From Dietzia alimentaria 72 (GTDB taxonomy: Bacteria; Actinomycetota; Actinomycetes; Mycobacteriales; Mycobacteriaceae), in NCBI RefSeq assembly GCF_000226215.1, contig NZ_AGFF01000023.1:186001-250000 (forward strand): DNA of 64,000 nt, written 5' to 3'. The translations under genes and the position numbers were made by a program. Of the stretch, positions 37,354-45,930 are shown piece after piece; within the stretch, counting starts at the first letter, position 1; every line of letters begins with the position of its first letter. The notes under the pieces are model-generated. The model searched no databases. It worked only from the letters and a program-made list of their open reading frames with translations, and was not told where the DNA came from.

Positions 37354-38574
37354 GTGCTGATCTTCGGAGTCGTCCTGTTCGCGGTCGGGATCATGCTGTC
37401 GATCGTGCTCCACGAGTTGGGTCACATGAAGGTGGCGCAGTGGTCAGGGATGAAGGTCCGGAGGTTCTTCGTCGGCTTCGGCCCCACCGTGTGGTCCACC
37501 AGGCGCGGGGGAATCGAATACGGACTCAAGGCGGTTCCACTGGGCGGATTCTGCGATATCGCTGGAATGACCGCGTACGACAAGTTGTCCCCGGAAGATG
37601 AACCGCGGGCGATGTGGCGTCAAGCCTGGTGGAAGCGGGTCCTGGTGCTTCTCGCCGGCCCGTTCATGAACATCGTGCTGGCCATCGCGCTCTTCTACAC
37701 GGTCGCGCTCGGGTGGGGGCTGGTGAACCGAGACGTCCAGGAGATCCCGACTGACCGCGTGGCTGCCGTGGTGGGAGACACCTGCGCCGGTTCGGAGCGG
37801 TGCGGACCGGGTGAGGGCCCGGCCGGTGAGGCGGGAATTCTCCCGGGCGACCGGATCACCTCGATCGACGGGGTCGTCGTGGCGAGCTGGGCCGACCTGG
37901 CGGAGGTCGTCTCGGAGCGCCCAGGTGAGACCGTGCCGGTCATGCTGGACCGCGCCGGGGAGGTCGTGACGACGACGACCACGCTGACCTCGTCCACCGT
38001 CAACGGGCAAGCCACGGGCGCTATCGGTGTCAGGCTCTCCGAGGACGGCATTCCACGAGAGATCCTCGAAGACCCCGCGTATCAGAATGTGAACACCTAC
38101 GACGCCCTGAGCGCGGTGCCTGCGACCATGGTCTTCACCCGCGACATGGTGGAGGCGACGTTCGAAGGCCTCATCTCGTTCCCGGCCAAGATCCCAGCGG
38201 TCGCCGCGTCGGTTTTCGGCGCCGAACGTGCAGACGACTCTCCTGTCTCAGTGGTAGGCGCCAGCTACATCGGGGGCCAGGCGGCCGAGCAGGGGGCATG
38301 GTGGTTGTTCCTGCTGTTCCTGGCCGGTCTCAATCTGTTCCTCGGTGCGTTCAACCTCGTCCCGCTCACTCCGTTCGACGGCGGACACATCGCGGTGGTC
38401 TTCTATGAGAAGATCCGGGACGCCCTACGGCGACTGCGTGGATTGGCTCCGGGTGGGCCGGCTGACTACGAGAAGCTCGCCCCAGTGACCATGGCCGTGT
38501 TCGTCCTCCTCCTCGGGGTCAGCGCGATCGTTATCGCCGCCGACTTCGTGAACCCGATCCTGCTCACCGGCTGA
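37354..38574 (+). CDS. rip1: site-2 zinc metalloprotease Rip1 (RseP family)
   Basis: Intramembrane protease. Mycobacterial Rip1 cleaves anti-sigma factors and controls envelope lipids (established knowledge). The 406-aa protein has HELGH at residues 20-24 in the first helix, a PDZ domain at about residues 125-215 (GILPGDRITSIDGVVV), and the second catalytic motif NLVPLTPFDGGH. Four membrane segments are evident. GTG start three bases after dxr, probably translationally coupled. Two cysteines (GDTCAGSERCG) precede the PDZ. Confidence 0.93.
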   Translation: MLIFGVVLFAVGIMLSIVLHELGHMKVAQWSGMKVRRFFVGFGPTVWSTRRGGIEYGLKAVPLGGFCDIAGMTAYDKLSPEDEPRAMWRQAWWKRVLVLLAGPFMNIVLAIALFYTVALGWGLVNRDVQEIPTDRVAAVVGDTCAGSERCGPGEGPAGEAGILPGDRITSIDGVVVASWADLAEVVSERPGETVPVMLDRAGEVVTTTTTLTSSTVNGQATGAIGVRLSEDGIPREILEDPAYQNVNTYDALSAVPATMVFTRDMVEATFEGLISFPAKIPAVAASVFGAERADDSPVSVVGASYIGGQAAEQGAWWLFLLFLAGLNLFLGAFNLVPLTPFDGGHIAVVFYEKIRDALRRLRGLAPGGPADYEKLAPVTMAVFVLLLGVSAIVIAADFVNPILLTG

Positions 38575-38615
38575 CCCGCCGGCACACCCGTCTCGCGCAC
38601 CCGACCGGTTACCCG

Positions 38616-38621
38616 GATAAT
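38616..38621 (+). promoter_or_regulatory. -10 element before ispG
   Basis: GATAAT, close to the ideal TATAAT. Transcription should start at about 38627, exactly at an in-frame GTG. The conventional ispG start with a ribosome site lies 48 bases further on, so the gene may have two starts. Confidence 0.45.
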
Positions 38622-38674
38622 GGCGGGTGGGACTCGCGAGCACCCGGCTGGCAGCCCCTACGGAAGGCCCTGAA

Positions 38675-39859
38675 GTGAACGACTCCTCCTCGATCCCTAT
38701 CGGACTGGGTATGCCCGACGCGCCGCTACCCGCACTGGCGCCGCGCCGGAAGACCCGTCAGCTCTTTGTGGGTCAGGTGGGCGTGGGCAGCGATCACCCG
38801 ATCTCGGTCCAGTCCATGACCACGACCAAGACCCACGACATCAACTCGACGCTCCAACAGATCGCCGAGCTCACGGCGTCGGGCTGCGACATCGTCCGCG
38901 TGGCCTGTCCCCGTCAGGAGGACGCCGATGCTCTCGCGACGATCGCCCGCAAGTCCCCGATCCCGGTGATCGCGGACATTCACTTCCAGCCCAAGTACAT
39001 TTTCGCCGCGATCGACGCCGGGTGCGCGGCGGTGCGAGTGAATCCGGGCAATATCAAGGAATTCGACGGACGCGTGAAGGAGGTCGCCAAGGCGGCCGGT
39101 GACGCGGGCATTCCCATCCGGATCGGTGTCAACGCGGGCTCGCTGGATCCCCGTCTACTGGCAAAGTACGGGAAGGCCACCCCCGAGGCTCTGGTCGAAT
39201 CGGCCGTGTGGGAAGCCTCGCTATTCGAGGAGTACGGTTTCGGAGATATCAAGATCTCGGTCAAGCACAACGACCCGGTGATCATGGTGGAGGCGTACCG
39301 CCAGCTCGCAGCAAAGACGGACTATCCGCTGCACCTCGGTGTGACCGAAGCGGGCCCTGCGTTCCAGGGCACCATTAAGTCAGCCGTGGCGTTCGGGGCG
39401 CTGCTCTCCGAGGGCATCGGTGACACGATCCGCGTCTCGCTGTCCGCGCCGCCGGTGGAGGAGATCAAGGTCGGAACGCAGATCCTGCAGTCGCTCAACC
39501 TGCGGCCGCGCAAGCTCGAGATCGTGTCCTGCCCGTCATGTGGTCGTGCGCAGGTGGACGTATACAAGCTCGCTGACGAGGTCACCGCAGGCCTCGAGGG
39601 CATGAGCGTCCCGCTGCGTGTCGCGGTGATGGGATGTGTCGTCAACGGGCCGGGTGAGGCCCGTGAGGCAGACCTAGGTGTGGCGTCGGGTAACGGCAAG
39701 GGCCAGATCTTCGTCAAGGGCGAGGTCATCAAGACCGTGCCCGAGGCCCAGATCGTGGAGACTCTCATCGAGGAAGCCATGCGTATCGCCGAGGAGATGG
39801 GCGAGCCCGTCGGCGAGGTCGGCGAGGGGCAAGGCCCCCAGGTCAAGGTCACGCGATAG
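38675..39859 (+). CDS. ispG: 4-hydroxy-3-methylbut-2-enyl diphosphate synthase IspG (GcpE)
   Basis: Iron-sulfur enzyme of the MEP pathway, converting MEcPP to HMBPP (family knowledge). The protein has [21 protein letters not shown] and the cluster cysteines in SCPSCGR and [16 protein letters not shown] 38675 is chosen: GGAAGG is seven bases upstream and [14 protein letters not shown] fits actinobacterial homologues, giving 394 aa. An in-frame GTG at 38627 could start a leaderless form 16 residues longer. Confidence 0.95.
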   Translation: MNDSSSIPIGLGMPDAPLPALAPRRKTRQLFVGQVGVGSDHPISVQSMTTTKTHDINSTLQQIAELTASGCDIVRVACPRQEDADALATIARKSPIPVIADIHFQPKYIFAAIDAGCAAVRVNPGNIKEFDGRVKEVAKAAGDAGIPIRIGVNAGSLDPRLLAKYGKATPEALVESAVWEASLFEEYGFGDIKISVKHNDPVIMVEAYRQLAAKTDYPLHLGVTEAGPAFQGTIKSAVAFGALLSEGIGDTIRVSLSAPPVEEIKVGTQILQSLNLRPRKLEIVSCPSCGRAQVDVYKLADEVTAGLEGMSVPLRVAVMGCVVNGPGEAREADLGVASGNGKGQIFVKGEVIKTVPEAQIVETLIEEAMRIAEEMGEPVGEVGEGQGPQVKVTR

Positions 39860-39862
39860 GCC

Positions 39863-40717
39863 GTGTCCGACACGGCAGCGCCGGGAACCGGGGTCGACGG
39901 ATGCCGGGAAGTCGGTCAGGGTGACTCGGTCGCTGTTCTGTCCGTACTCGAGGCCGACCCACTGGTCGCGGCGCCGGCTGCCGAGAAGTTTGCCAGTTCC
40001 GGAGTGCTGGCTGGCCCGGATGGTCGGTTTCTGACCCGTGGAAGCCCCGAGCGGTCGTTGGTCTTCGTGGGCAATTCAGTACTTCCGTTGCGGGGTGACA
40101 TCACGGACCTGCGGACACTTGGCGACGCCGTGGGCACTCTCGGCACCGGACCTATGTCCGTTCACGGCCGTCGTGATCAGGTGGCGGCCCTCTGGCCCGC
40201 GCTCAGCGCTAGATGGGGCGAGTCTCGGGAGTACCGGGCCGCACAGTTCCTCATGGCTATGCGAGGTCCGGTCGACGCGGCGCTCGTCGTGCCGGGCATC
40301 CGGCCTGCGACGCTGCACGAGTTCGACCCGGTGCTGCTGGCTGCCGCGGCCATGTACCGGGAGGAGTTGCGGGCGGATCCGTTCGCCGTGGGCGGGGGGA
40401 TACCGTTCCGGCGGCGGGTAGCCCGCTCGATCGCACGGGGGAGGACCTGGGTGGGGTGTGACGACGGCGAGGTGTTCTTCAAAGCCGATGTCGCGGCGAT
40501 CACTCCGGCCGTCGCTCAGGTCCAGGGGGTGTGGGTGCATCCACGCCTCCGGGGTGAGGGTCTCGGTGCCGGCGGCACGGCGGCGGTCTGTGCCGCCCTC
40601 CAGTCTCGCGGGCTGATTCCCTCGCTCGTTGTTAACGCCAGCAATTCCGCAGCGCGAGCGGCGTACCGCCGGGTGGGCATGGTGGACGTGGTCGACTACG
40701 CGACAGTCCTGCTGTGA
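39863..40717 (+). CDS. GNAT acetyltransferase with N-terminal DUF4081 domain
   Basis: The 284-aa protein has an N-terminal DUF4081-like region (FLTRGSPERSLVFVGNSVLPLRGD) and a C-terminal GNAT domain with the acetyl-CoA loop VWVHPRLRGEGLGAGGTAAV and the terminal strand NASNSAARAAYRRVGM. The substrate is unknown. It starts three bases after ispG, and this neighbour relationship is conserved in mycobacteria. Confidence 0.85.
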   Translation: MSDTAAPGTGVDGCREVGQGDSVAVLSVLEADPLVAAPAAEKFASSGVLAGPDGRFLTRGSPERSLVFVGNSVLPLRGDITDLRTLGDAVGTLGTGPMSVHGRRDQVAALWPALSARWGESREYRAAQFLMAMRGPVDAALVVPGIRPATLHEFDPVLLAAAAMYREELRADPFAVGGGIPFRRRVARSIARGRTWVGCDDGEVFFKADVAAITPAVAQVQGVWVHPRLRGEGLGAGGTAAVCAALQSRGLIPSLVVNASNSAARAAYRRVGMVDVVDYATVLL

Positions 40718-40816
40718 CCGAAGGTAGGCGCGGCCAGCAGCCCGGGCGAGCTCAGCTGCCTGAACTTGACCTAGCCAGGTGGGGTTGCCCGTGCGACGGC
40801 ACGAGCTGTTCGGGCC

Positions 40817-40822
40817 TATCCT
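40817..40822 (+). promoter_or_regulatory. -10 element, leaderless start of map
   Basis: TATCCT is 6 bases before the map ATG (40829). No ribosome site lies in between. One of the clearest leaderless layouts in the window. Confidence 0.55.
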
Positions 40823-40828
40823 GGATTC

Positions 40829-41704
40829 ATGACAACCTCGACACGTCAGCCACTCGTCCCGGGTGAGCCCACCCCGATTCGGACAGTTCCCGCATCGATC
40901 CCGCGGCCGGAGTACGTCTGGCGCGATTCGGTCGACGAGGCCAACGGTGAAGCCTGGGTTCAGCCCCCCGAGGTGATCGAGGCGATGCGCGAGGCGTCGA
41001 CCATCGCGGCCGATGCGCTAGCCGTGGCGGGTAGGGCCGTGGCGCCGGGCGCGACGACCGATGAGATCGACCGGATCGCTCACGAGTACATGCTCGACCA
41101 CGGCGCGTATCCCTCAACGCTCGGATACAAAGCATTTCCCAAGTCCAGTTGTGTTTCGCTCAACGAGGTCATCTGTCACGGCATTCCGGACACGACGGTG
41201 ATACAGGAAGGTGACATCGTCAACATCGACGTCACGGCCTTCAAGAACGGCGTGCACGGCGACACCAACGCCACCTTCGCCGCCGGCGAATTGAGCGAGA
41301 CACACCGACTGCTCGTCGAGCGCACCAGGGAAGCCATGGAGCGAGGGATCAAGGCGATCCGTCCGGGCCGTGAGGTCAACGTGATCGGACGCGTGATCGA
41401 GTCATACGCTCGACGCTTTAATTACACTGTCGTTCGAGAATTTACCGGCCATGGCGTGGGCCCTACCTTCCATAACGGTCTGGTGGTGCTGCATTACGAC
41501 GATCCGTCCAGGACTGAAATCCTGGAGCCGGGGATGACGCTCACCGTGGAGCCCATGATCTCGCTGGGTGATCCGGGCTTCGACGTGTGGGAGGACAACT
41601 GGACGGTCACCACCGCTGACAAGGCGTGGACCGCGCAATTCGAGCACACCGTAGTGGTCACGGACGAGGGGTACGAGATTCTCACGCTGCCGACCGAGTC
41701 CTGA
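40829..41704 (+). CDS. map: methionine aminopeptidase, type I
   Basis: Removes the initiator methionine from nascent proteins (family knowledge). The 291-aa form has an N-terminal Pro-rich extension of about 40 residues ([21 protein letters not shown]) like mycobacterial MapB. The metal ligands are in [19 protein letters not shown] (two Asp), [14 protein letters not shown] and [11 protein letters not shown] hairpin follows the stop. Confidence 0.95.
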   Translation: MTTSTRQPLVPGEPTPIRTVPASIPRPEYVWRDSVDEANGEAWVQPPEVIEAMREASTIAADALAVAGRAVAPGATTDEIDRIAHEYMLDHGAYPSTLGYKAFPKSSCVSLNEVICHGIPDTTVIQEGDIVNIDVTAFKNGVHGDTNATFAAGELSETHRLLVERTREAMERGIKAIRPGREVNVIGRVIESYARRFNYTVVREFTGHGVGPTFHNGLVVLHYDDPSRTEILEPGMTLTVEPMISLGDPGFDVWEDNWTVTTADKAWTAQFEHTVVVTDEGYEILTLPTES

Positions 41705-41710
41705 GGCAAC

Positions 41711-41742
41711 CGCTCCTGCGCGGCTGACATCTCGCAGGGGCG
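41711..41742 (+). terminator. hairpin after map
   Basis: CGCTCCTGCG (41711-41720) pairs with CGCAGGGGCG (41733-41742) with one G-U pair and a 12-base loop, just downstream of the map stop. There is no U-tract. Confidence 0.45.
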
Positions 41743-41795
41743 ATGAATGTGGACCATTGTCCCAATCGACGGTCGAATCTGGACAGGTCGGTGCA

Positions 41796-41801
41796 TACTG
41801 T
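41796..41801 (+). promoter_or_regulatory. -10 element before the flavin monooxygenase gene
   Basis: TACTGT is 5 bases before the ATG at 41807, again suggesting a leaderless or nearly leaderless message. Confidence 0.45.
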
Positions 41802-41806
41802 CCAGC

Positions 41807-43282
41807 ATGCTCGAGACCAGCGGCGGACTCGTCGATCAGATCGACATACTCGTGGTGGGTGCCGGATTCGGTGGCATCGCCATGGCTGACCGGCTTCTGC
41901 GAGAGAAGCGGGGCGACGACTTCCTCGTGCTGGAGGCTGCAGACGAGGTCGGCGGCACCTGGCGAGACAACACCTATCCGGGCTGCGCCTGTGACGTCCC
42001 CACGGCCCTTTACTCGTTGGCCCACCACGCCAACCCCGGCTGGTCGCACTCGTTCGGCCGGCAGTCGGAGATCCACTCCTACCTGATGTCAGTGGCTGAC
42101 CGCATCGGACTGCGCGACCGGCTCGTCACGTCGTGTGAGGTGCTCGGAGCCTCCTGGGACGGCACGCAGGCGCTCTGGCGTATCGAGACGACCAAGGGGC
42201 CGATCCGTTCCCGTCATCTGGTTGTCGCGAGCGGGGCACTCTCCTCCCCGTCCATCCCGCAGCTTCCGGGCCTGGAGACATTCGAGGGCGAGGTGTTCCA
42301 TTCCGCCCGCTGGAGACACGATGTCCGGCTCGACGGGCGCAAAGTGGCAGTGGTGGGCACCGGCGCCTCAGCTGTGCAGTTCGTCCCGGAGATCGCCCCG
42401 AGCGTTGATCACCTCACCGTCTTCCAACGCACACCGGGGTGGATCATCCCGCGACTGGACAGGGCGATCTCCGAGCGGCGAAAGCACCTGTACGAGCGAT
42501 TTCCGATCCTGCAGCGCCTGGTGCGCGGGCGGATCTACCTTGGACGCGAGCTGTACGTCCTGCTGTTCACCCGAGCTCAGTTCATGCTGCGGTTCTTCGA
42601 GTGGTTCGCGCGCTTCTACCTACTGCTCAATGTGGGAGACCGGAAGATGCGCAAAGCCCTCACACCGGACTTTTCAATCGGTTGCAAGCGCGTACTGCTG
42701 ACCAGCCGATGGTTTCCCGCGCTCACCCGCCCGAACGTCACCCTTGTCCCGGACGCTGCATTGGGCGCGACCCGACGCGGTCTGCTCGGCGCCGACGGCC
42801 TGGAGCACGAGGCCGACGTGATCATCTTCGGCACCGGCTTCCAGCCCACGGAGCCACCGATCGCCCGCGTCATCACCGGATCTCTCGGCGAGACTCTGGC
42901 CCAGCACTGGGACGGCAGCCCCCGCGCATACAACGGCGTGACGGTGGCCGGGTTTCCCAACCTGTACCTGCTATACGGGCCGAACACGAACCTGGGGCAC
43001 TCTTCGATCGTGTACATGCTGGAATCGCAGGCCGAATACATCTCGCGGATCATCGACCTCGCCGAGGGAGGTAGCCACGCAGTCGAGGTCCGACCCGAGG
43101 CGGTCAAGGCCTACGCGGACCGGATGGACGACGAACTCGCGCACACGGTCTGGAACGAGGGCGGTTGCTCGAGTTGGTACTTCGACGTGAAGGGACGCAA
43201 CTCCCTGCAGTGGCCGTCGTATACCTTCCGATACCGCTCACAGCTCAGATCGGTCGACCCGTCCGACTACGTGGTGATCTGA
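41807..43282 (+). CDS. Baeyer-Villiger-type flavin monooxygenase
   Basis: NADPH/FAD-dependent oxygenase converting ketones to esters or lactones (family knowledge; real substrate unknown). In the 491-aa protein the FAD Rossmann motif is GAGFGG (18-23), the Baeyer-Villiger fingerprint F-x-G-x3-H-x3-W is complete (F159, G161, H165, W169), and the NADPH motif is GTGASA (184-189). Late motifs YGPNTNLGHSSIVYMLE are typical of class I BVMOs. It stands alone between map and the convergent mtr; no regulator or pathway gene is adjacent. Dietzia and Rhodococcus carry many such enzymes for hydrocarbon or steroid use. Confidence 0.88.
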   Translation: MLETSGGLVDQIDILVVGAGFGGIAMADRLLREKRGDDFLVLEAADEVGGTWRDNTYPGCACDVPTALYSLAHHANPGWSHSFGRQSEIHSYLMSVADRIGLRDRLVTSCEVLGASWDGTQALWRIETTKGPIRSRHLVVASGALSSPSIPQLPGLETFEGEVFHSARWRHDVRLDGRKVAVVGTGASAVQFVPEIAPSVDHLTVFQRTPGWIIPRLDRAISERRKHLYERFPILQRLVRGRIYLGRELYVLLFTRAQFMLRFFEWFARFYLLLNVGDRKMRKALTPDFSIGCKRVLLTSRWFPALTRPNVTLVPDAALGATRRGLLGADGLEHEADVIIFGTGFQPTEPPIARVITGSLGETLAQHWDGSPRAYNGVTVAGFPNLYLLYGPNTNLGHSSIVYMLESQAEYISRIIDLAEGGSHAVEVRPEAVKAYADRMDDELAHTVWNEGGCSSWYFDVKGRNSLQWPSYTFRYRSQLRSVDPSDYVVI

Positions 43283-43344
43283 CAGTCGATATTCCCAGAG
43301 CGGAGGTGTGCCAATAAGACCCACCCCCGCCCGTGTCCCACAGG

Positions 43345-44745
43345 TCAGAAACCGCGGTCGGGAAAGTCCAGACCCAGAAGCGCGTTCTCCACGACCTCTG
43401 CCATCGCGGGGTGGATCCAATACTGGCGACGTGCGAGGTCGGGAACTGTGATCCCGAACTCAATGGCCTGGATGAGTATCTGGATCAACGAAGGTGCGTG
43501 TGCCCCCATGATGTGTGCGCCCAGCAGGAGTCCGGTGGCACGGTCTGCGATGAGCTTGCAACAGCCAACCGAATCCTCCATCGCCCAGCCGTAGGCCACG
43601 TCACCGTAATCCTGGGTCTTTACCGTCACGTCGTAACCGGCGGCGCGGGCCTCGATCTCGGTCATCCCGACGGAGGCGATCTGTGGCCACGTGAACACGG
43701 CGTAAGGCACGTGGGCGTGATGGAACGGCTGTAGATCGTCGGGGTTGCGCAGGTTGTGGGACACCACCCGCTGCTCGTGGTTCGCCACGTGCTTGAGCTG
43801 ATGCGGCGAACTCACGTCGCCCAGGGCCCAGACACCGTCGGCCGAGGTCCTGCCGTACTGGTCCACCCGGACACGGTCCCCGTCCATCTCCACGCCGGCG
43901 GAGGCGAGTCCCAAGAGGTCCCCGTTGGGCGTGCGGCCCGTGGCCACCAGCAGTGCATCTCCGGCGCAAGTCGAGCCGTCCTCGAAGGTGATCTCCACGC
44001 CGCGGTTGTCGTCGCCCGTGGCGGTCATCTCTGTGACCACCTTGCCGAGGCGGACGTCCCACCGGTCGGAGGCGTTTCGGGTGAACCGCTCGGCTAGTTC
44101 GCGGTCGAGGTACTTGAGAAGCACGTCGGAGCGTCCGATGATCGTCACCTTGACGCCCAGGGCGGCAAACACGTGGGCGAACTCACAGGCGATGAACCCC
44201 GAACCCTTGATGACCAGGGACTCGGGAAGTTCGGGCAGGCGCATCACGTCGTCGCTCGTGAAGTAGTCCACGCCCGCATCAGTGACGATCTGTGGGATGG
44301 ACGGACGAGCGCCGGCGGCGATGACCACCTGATCGGCCGTGATCAGCTCACCTGTGCCTGTGTCGATGGTCCTCGGGCCCACGAACGTCGCGTGGCCGTC
44401 GTAGACGGTGACGTTCTCGCTGCGGTTTCGTCGGTAGTCCTCACCGCTCGCGGCGATCGGGTCGATCCGTCGGTCGAAAACTCGCGAGACGATGTCCGGC
44501 CACCGCACCCCGTCCAGAGTCGAATCCACCCCGTAGTTCGACGAATGGGCGATCGAGGTGGCCGTGTCCGCGGCGTAGACGAACATCTTGGTGGGGATGC
44601 ACCCCACGTTCAGACAGGTCCCGCCGAACGTCCCCTTCTCGCATATCGCCACCGACTTGTCGGCGAACGACTCGTCGATCAACGAGTTGCCGCTGCCGGT
44701 GCCGATCACGACGAGGTCGAAGTGCCGCGTGGGGGTCTGGGTCAT
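43345..44745 (-). CDS. mtr: mycothione reductase
   Basis: Flavoprotein disulfide reductase that regenerates mycothiol using NADPH (family knowledge). The 466-aa protein shows IGTGSGNSLIDESF at the start (GSGNS is typical for Mtr), the redox pair C44/C49 in GGTCLNVGCIPTKM, the second Rossmann segment VIKGSGFIACEFAHV, and the C-terminal HPAMAEVVENALL with the active-site histidine. It starts five bases after the hydrolase stop; AAGGAG lies inside the hydrolase end. Marks the organism as a mycothiol-producing actinomycete. Confidence 0.95.
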   Translation of the reverse strand: MTQTPTRHFDLVVIGTGSGNSLIDESFADKSVAICEKGTFGGTCLNVGCIPTKMFVYAADTATSIAHSSNYGVDSTLDGVRWPDIVSRVFDRRIDPIAASGEDYRRNRSENVTVYDGHATFVGPRTIDTGTGELITADQVVIAAGARPSIPQIVTDAGVDYFTSDDVMRLPELPESLVIKGSGFIACEFAHVFAALGVKVTIIGRSDVLLKYLDRELAERFTRNASDRWDVRLGKVVTEMTATGDDNRGVEITFEDGSTCAGDALLVATGRTPNGDLLGLASAGVEMDGDRVRVDQYGRTSADGVWALGDVSSPHQLKHVANHEQRVVSHNLRNPDDLQPFHHAHVPYAVFTWPQIASVGMTEIEARAAGYDVTVKTQDYGDVAYGWAMEDSVGCCKLIADRATGLLLGAHIMGAHAPSLIQILIQAIEFGITVPDLARRQYWIHPAMAEVVENALLGLDFPDRGF

Positions 44746-44750
44746 TGTGG

Positions 44751-45797
44751 TCAGGACTCCTTGGTGTGAGAGGAAATTATCTGGTCCAGCCAGTCGCCGA
44801 GGTGACCAAAAGCCACCGCGAGGACGTCAGGGCGGGATAGGAAGACATCGTGGCGGGCTCCCTCGATCGGGATGTCGGTGACACTGGACGAAACGCGGTC
44901 GGCGAATCGCTCCATGGACCGCACGTCGAGGATCAGATCGGTGTCCACGTCGATCGACCTGTTCTTCGCGGTCTTTGCAGCAGGGCCGACCGACGACGCC
45001 GCTGATCGGAGCATGAGAACCGGAAGAGGGAGGTCGATCCCCTCCTGCAGACGCCGCTGCGCACGACGGACCGCAGCCAGCCAGCCTGCGCGCACGCCCA
45101 CCCCGCCCGGAGGTTTGAGGGTCACGTCGAAATCGAAGTCGCCGTCGTGATCCACGTGCGTGCTCGCGACATATCTGTCGGAAGTCGGGAGTGGCAGACG
45201 ATAGAAGGGGCGGGCGGCGCCGAGGACACGGATCACCCGGTCCAACACCGAGCGGGTGCGGTCCGGGAGGTCCAGCTGAAACCAGGGGGAATTGAGAACC
45301 AATCCGATGACGGGCTCCAACGTCCCCTTGTCGCGCCGCCGGCCCAGCCACAGCGGGACCACCAGACCGCCCGTCGAATGCGCCTCCACGATGACGGGCA
45401 ACCCCGGGTGTTCGGAGACGATCACCGCGAGAGCCTGCTCCAACTCGTCGTCGTACCTCTCCAGGTCGGTGGTGAAGTGCGGCGTCAGCCCTTCGTGTCT
45501 GGAGCGCCCGCATTTGCGGAGGTCGATCCCGTATGTCGCGAAACCACGCGCGGCGAGGAACTCCGCCAGATGGGTGTGGAAGAAGTAGTCGGACAATCCG
45601 TGGACCACCAACACAGCCGCGACCGGCTCGGACGGCGCCTCTTCGTGGCGCACCAGGGTCGCAGAGATCGGTCCCTCACCGTCGGGATCGGTACCGAGTG
45701 GCAGTTCACGCCTGCGAAAGGACGGCCCCAGCAGATCAGCGGTCCACGATTCGTCGGCGACGGCATCGGCGGCGCGATCGGAGGAGAGAGATGACAC
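44751..45797 (-). CDS. alpha/beta hydrolase (serine aminopeptidase/monoacylglycerol lipase-like)
   Basis: 348 aa from GTG 45797. The fold markers are VLVVHGLSDYFFHTHLAEFLAARG, GIDLRKCGRS, and the nucleophile elbow EAHSTGGLV (with His-Ser-Thr in place of the usual G-x-S-x-G start), then IEGARHDVF with the catalytic His. GTG 45797 is preferred because TAGGGT lies seven bases upstream and the length matches mycobacterial homologues; the ATG at 45830 is an alternative. The gene is co-transcribed with mtr, a conserved pair whose joint purpose is unknown. Confidence 0.82.
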   Translation of the reverse strand: MSSLSSDRAADAVADESWTADLLGPSFRRRELPLGTDPDGEGPISATLVRHEEAPSEPVAAVLVVHGLSDYFFHTHLAEFLAARGFATYGIDLRKCGRSRHEGLTPHFTTDLERYDDELEQALAVIVSEHPGLPVIVEAHSTGGLVVPLWLGRRRDKGTLEPVIGLVLNSPWFQLDLPDRTRSVLDRVIRVLGAARPFYRLPLPTSDRYVASTHVDHDGDFDFDVTLKPPGGVGVRAGWLAAVRRAQRRLQEGIDLPLPVLMLRSAASSVGPAAKTAKNRSIDVDTDLILDVRSMERFADRVSSSVTDIPIEGARHDVFLSRPDVLAVAFGHLGDWLDQIISSHTKES

Positions 45798-45804
45798 GCG
45801 CACC

Positions 45805-45810
45805 ACCCTA
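45805..45810 (-). promoter_or_regulatory. -10 element of the hydrolase-mtr operon
   Basis: Minus-strand TAGGGT, 7 bases before the GTG at 45797. If correct, the message is leaderless and the upstream ATG at 45830 is outside it. Confidence 0.45.
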
Positions 45811-45841
45811 GTCCGGTGTGCCCCATCCACGGTCCCGAGAG

Positions 45842-45847
45842 TAGTCT
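45842..45847 (+). promoter_or_regulatory. -10 element, candidate mqo promoter
   Basis: TAGTCT gives a leader of about 77 bases before the mqo GTG (45931), which has its own AGGG site. Divergent to the hydrolase-mtr promoter 32 bases away. Confidence 0.35.
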
Positions 45848-45930
45848 TGGTTCCCCGTGGACGCGGAGTGTCAGAGGACGGCCGCGTCTACTTGAGATTC
45901 GGGTCCACGACCAATGAGCGAGGGTAGCCG

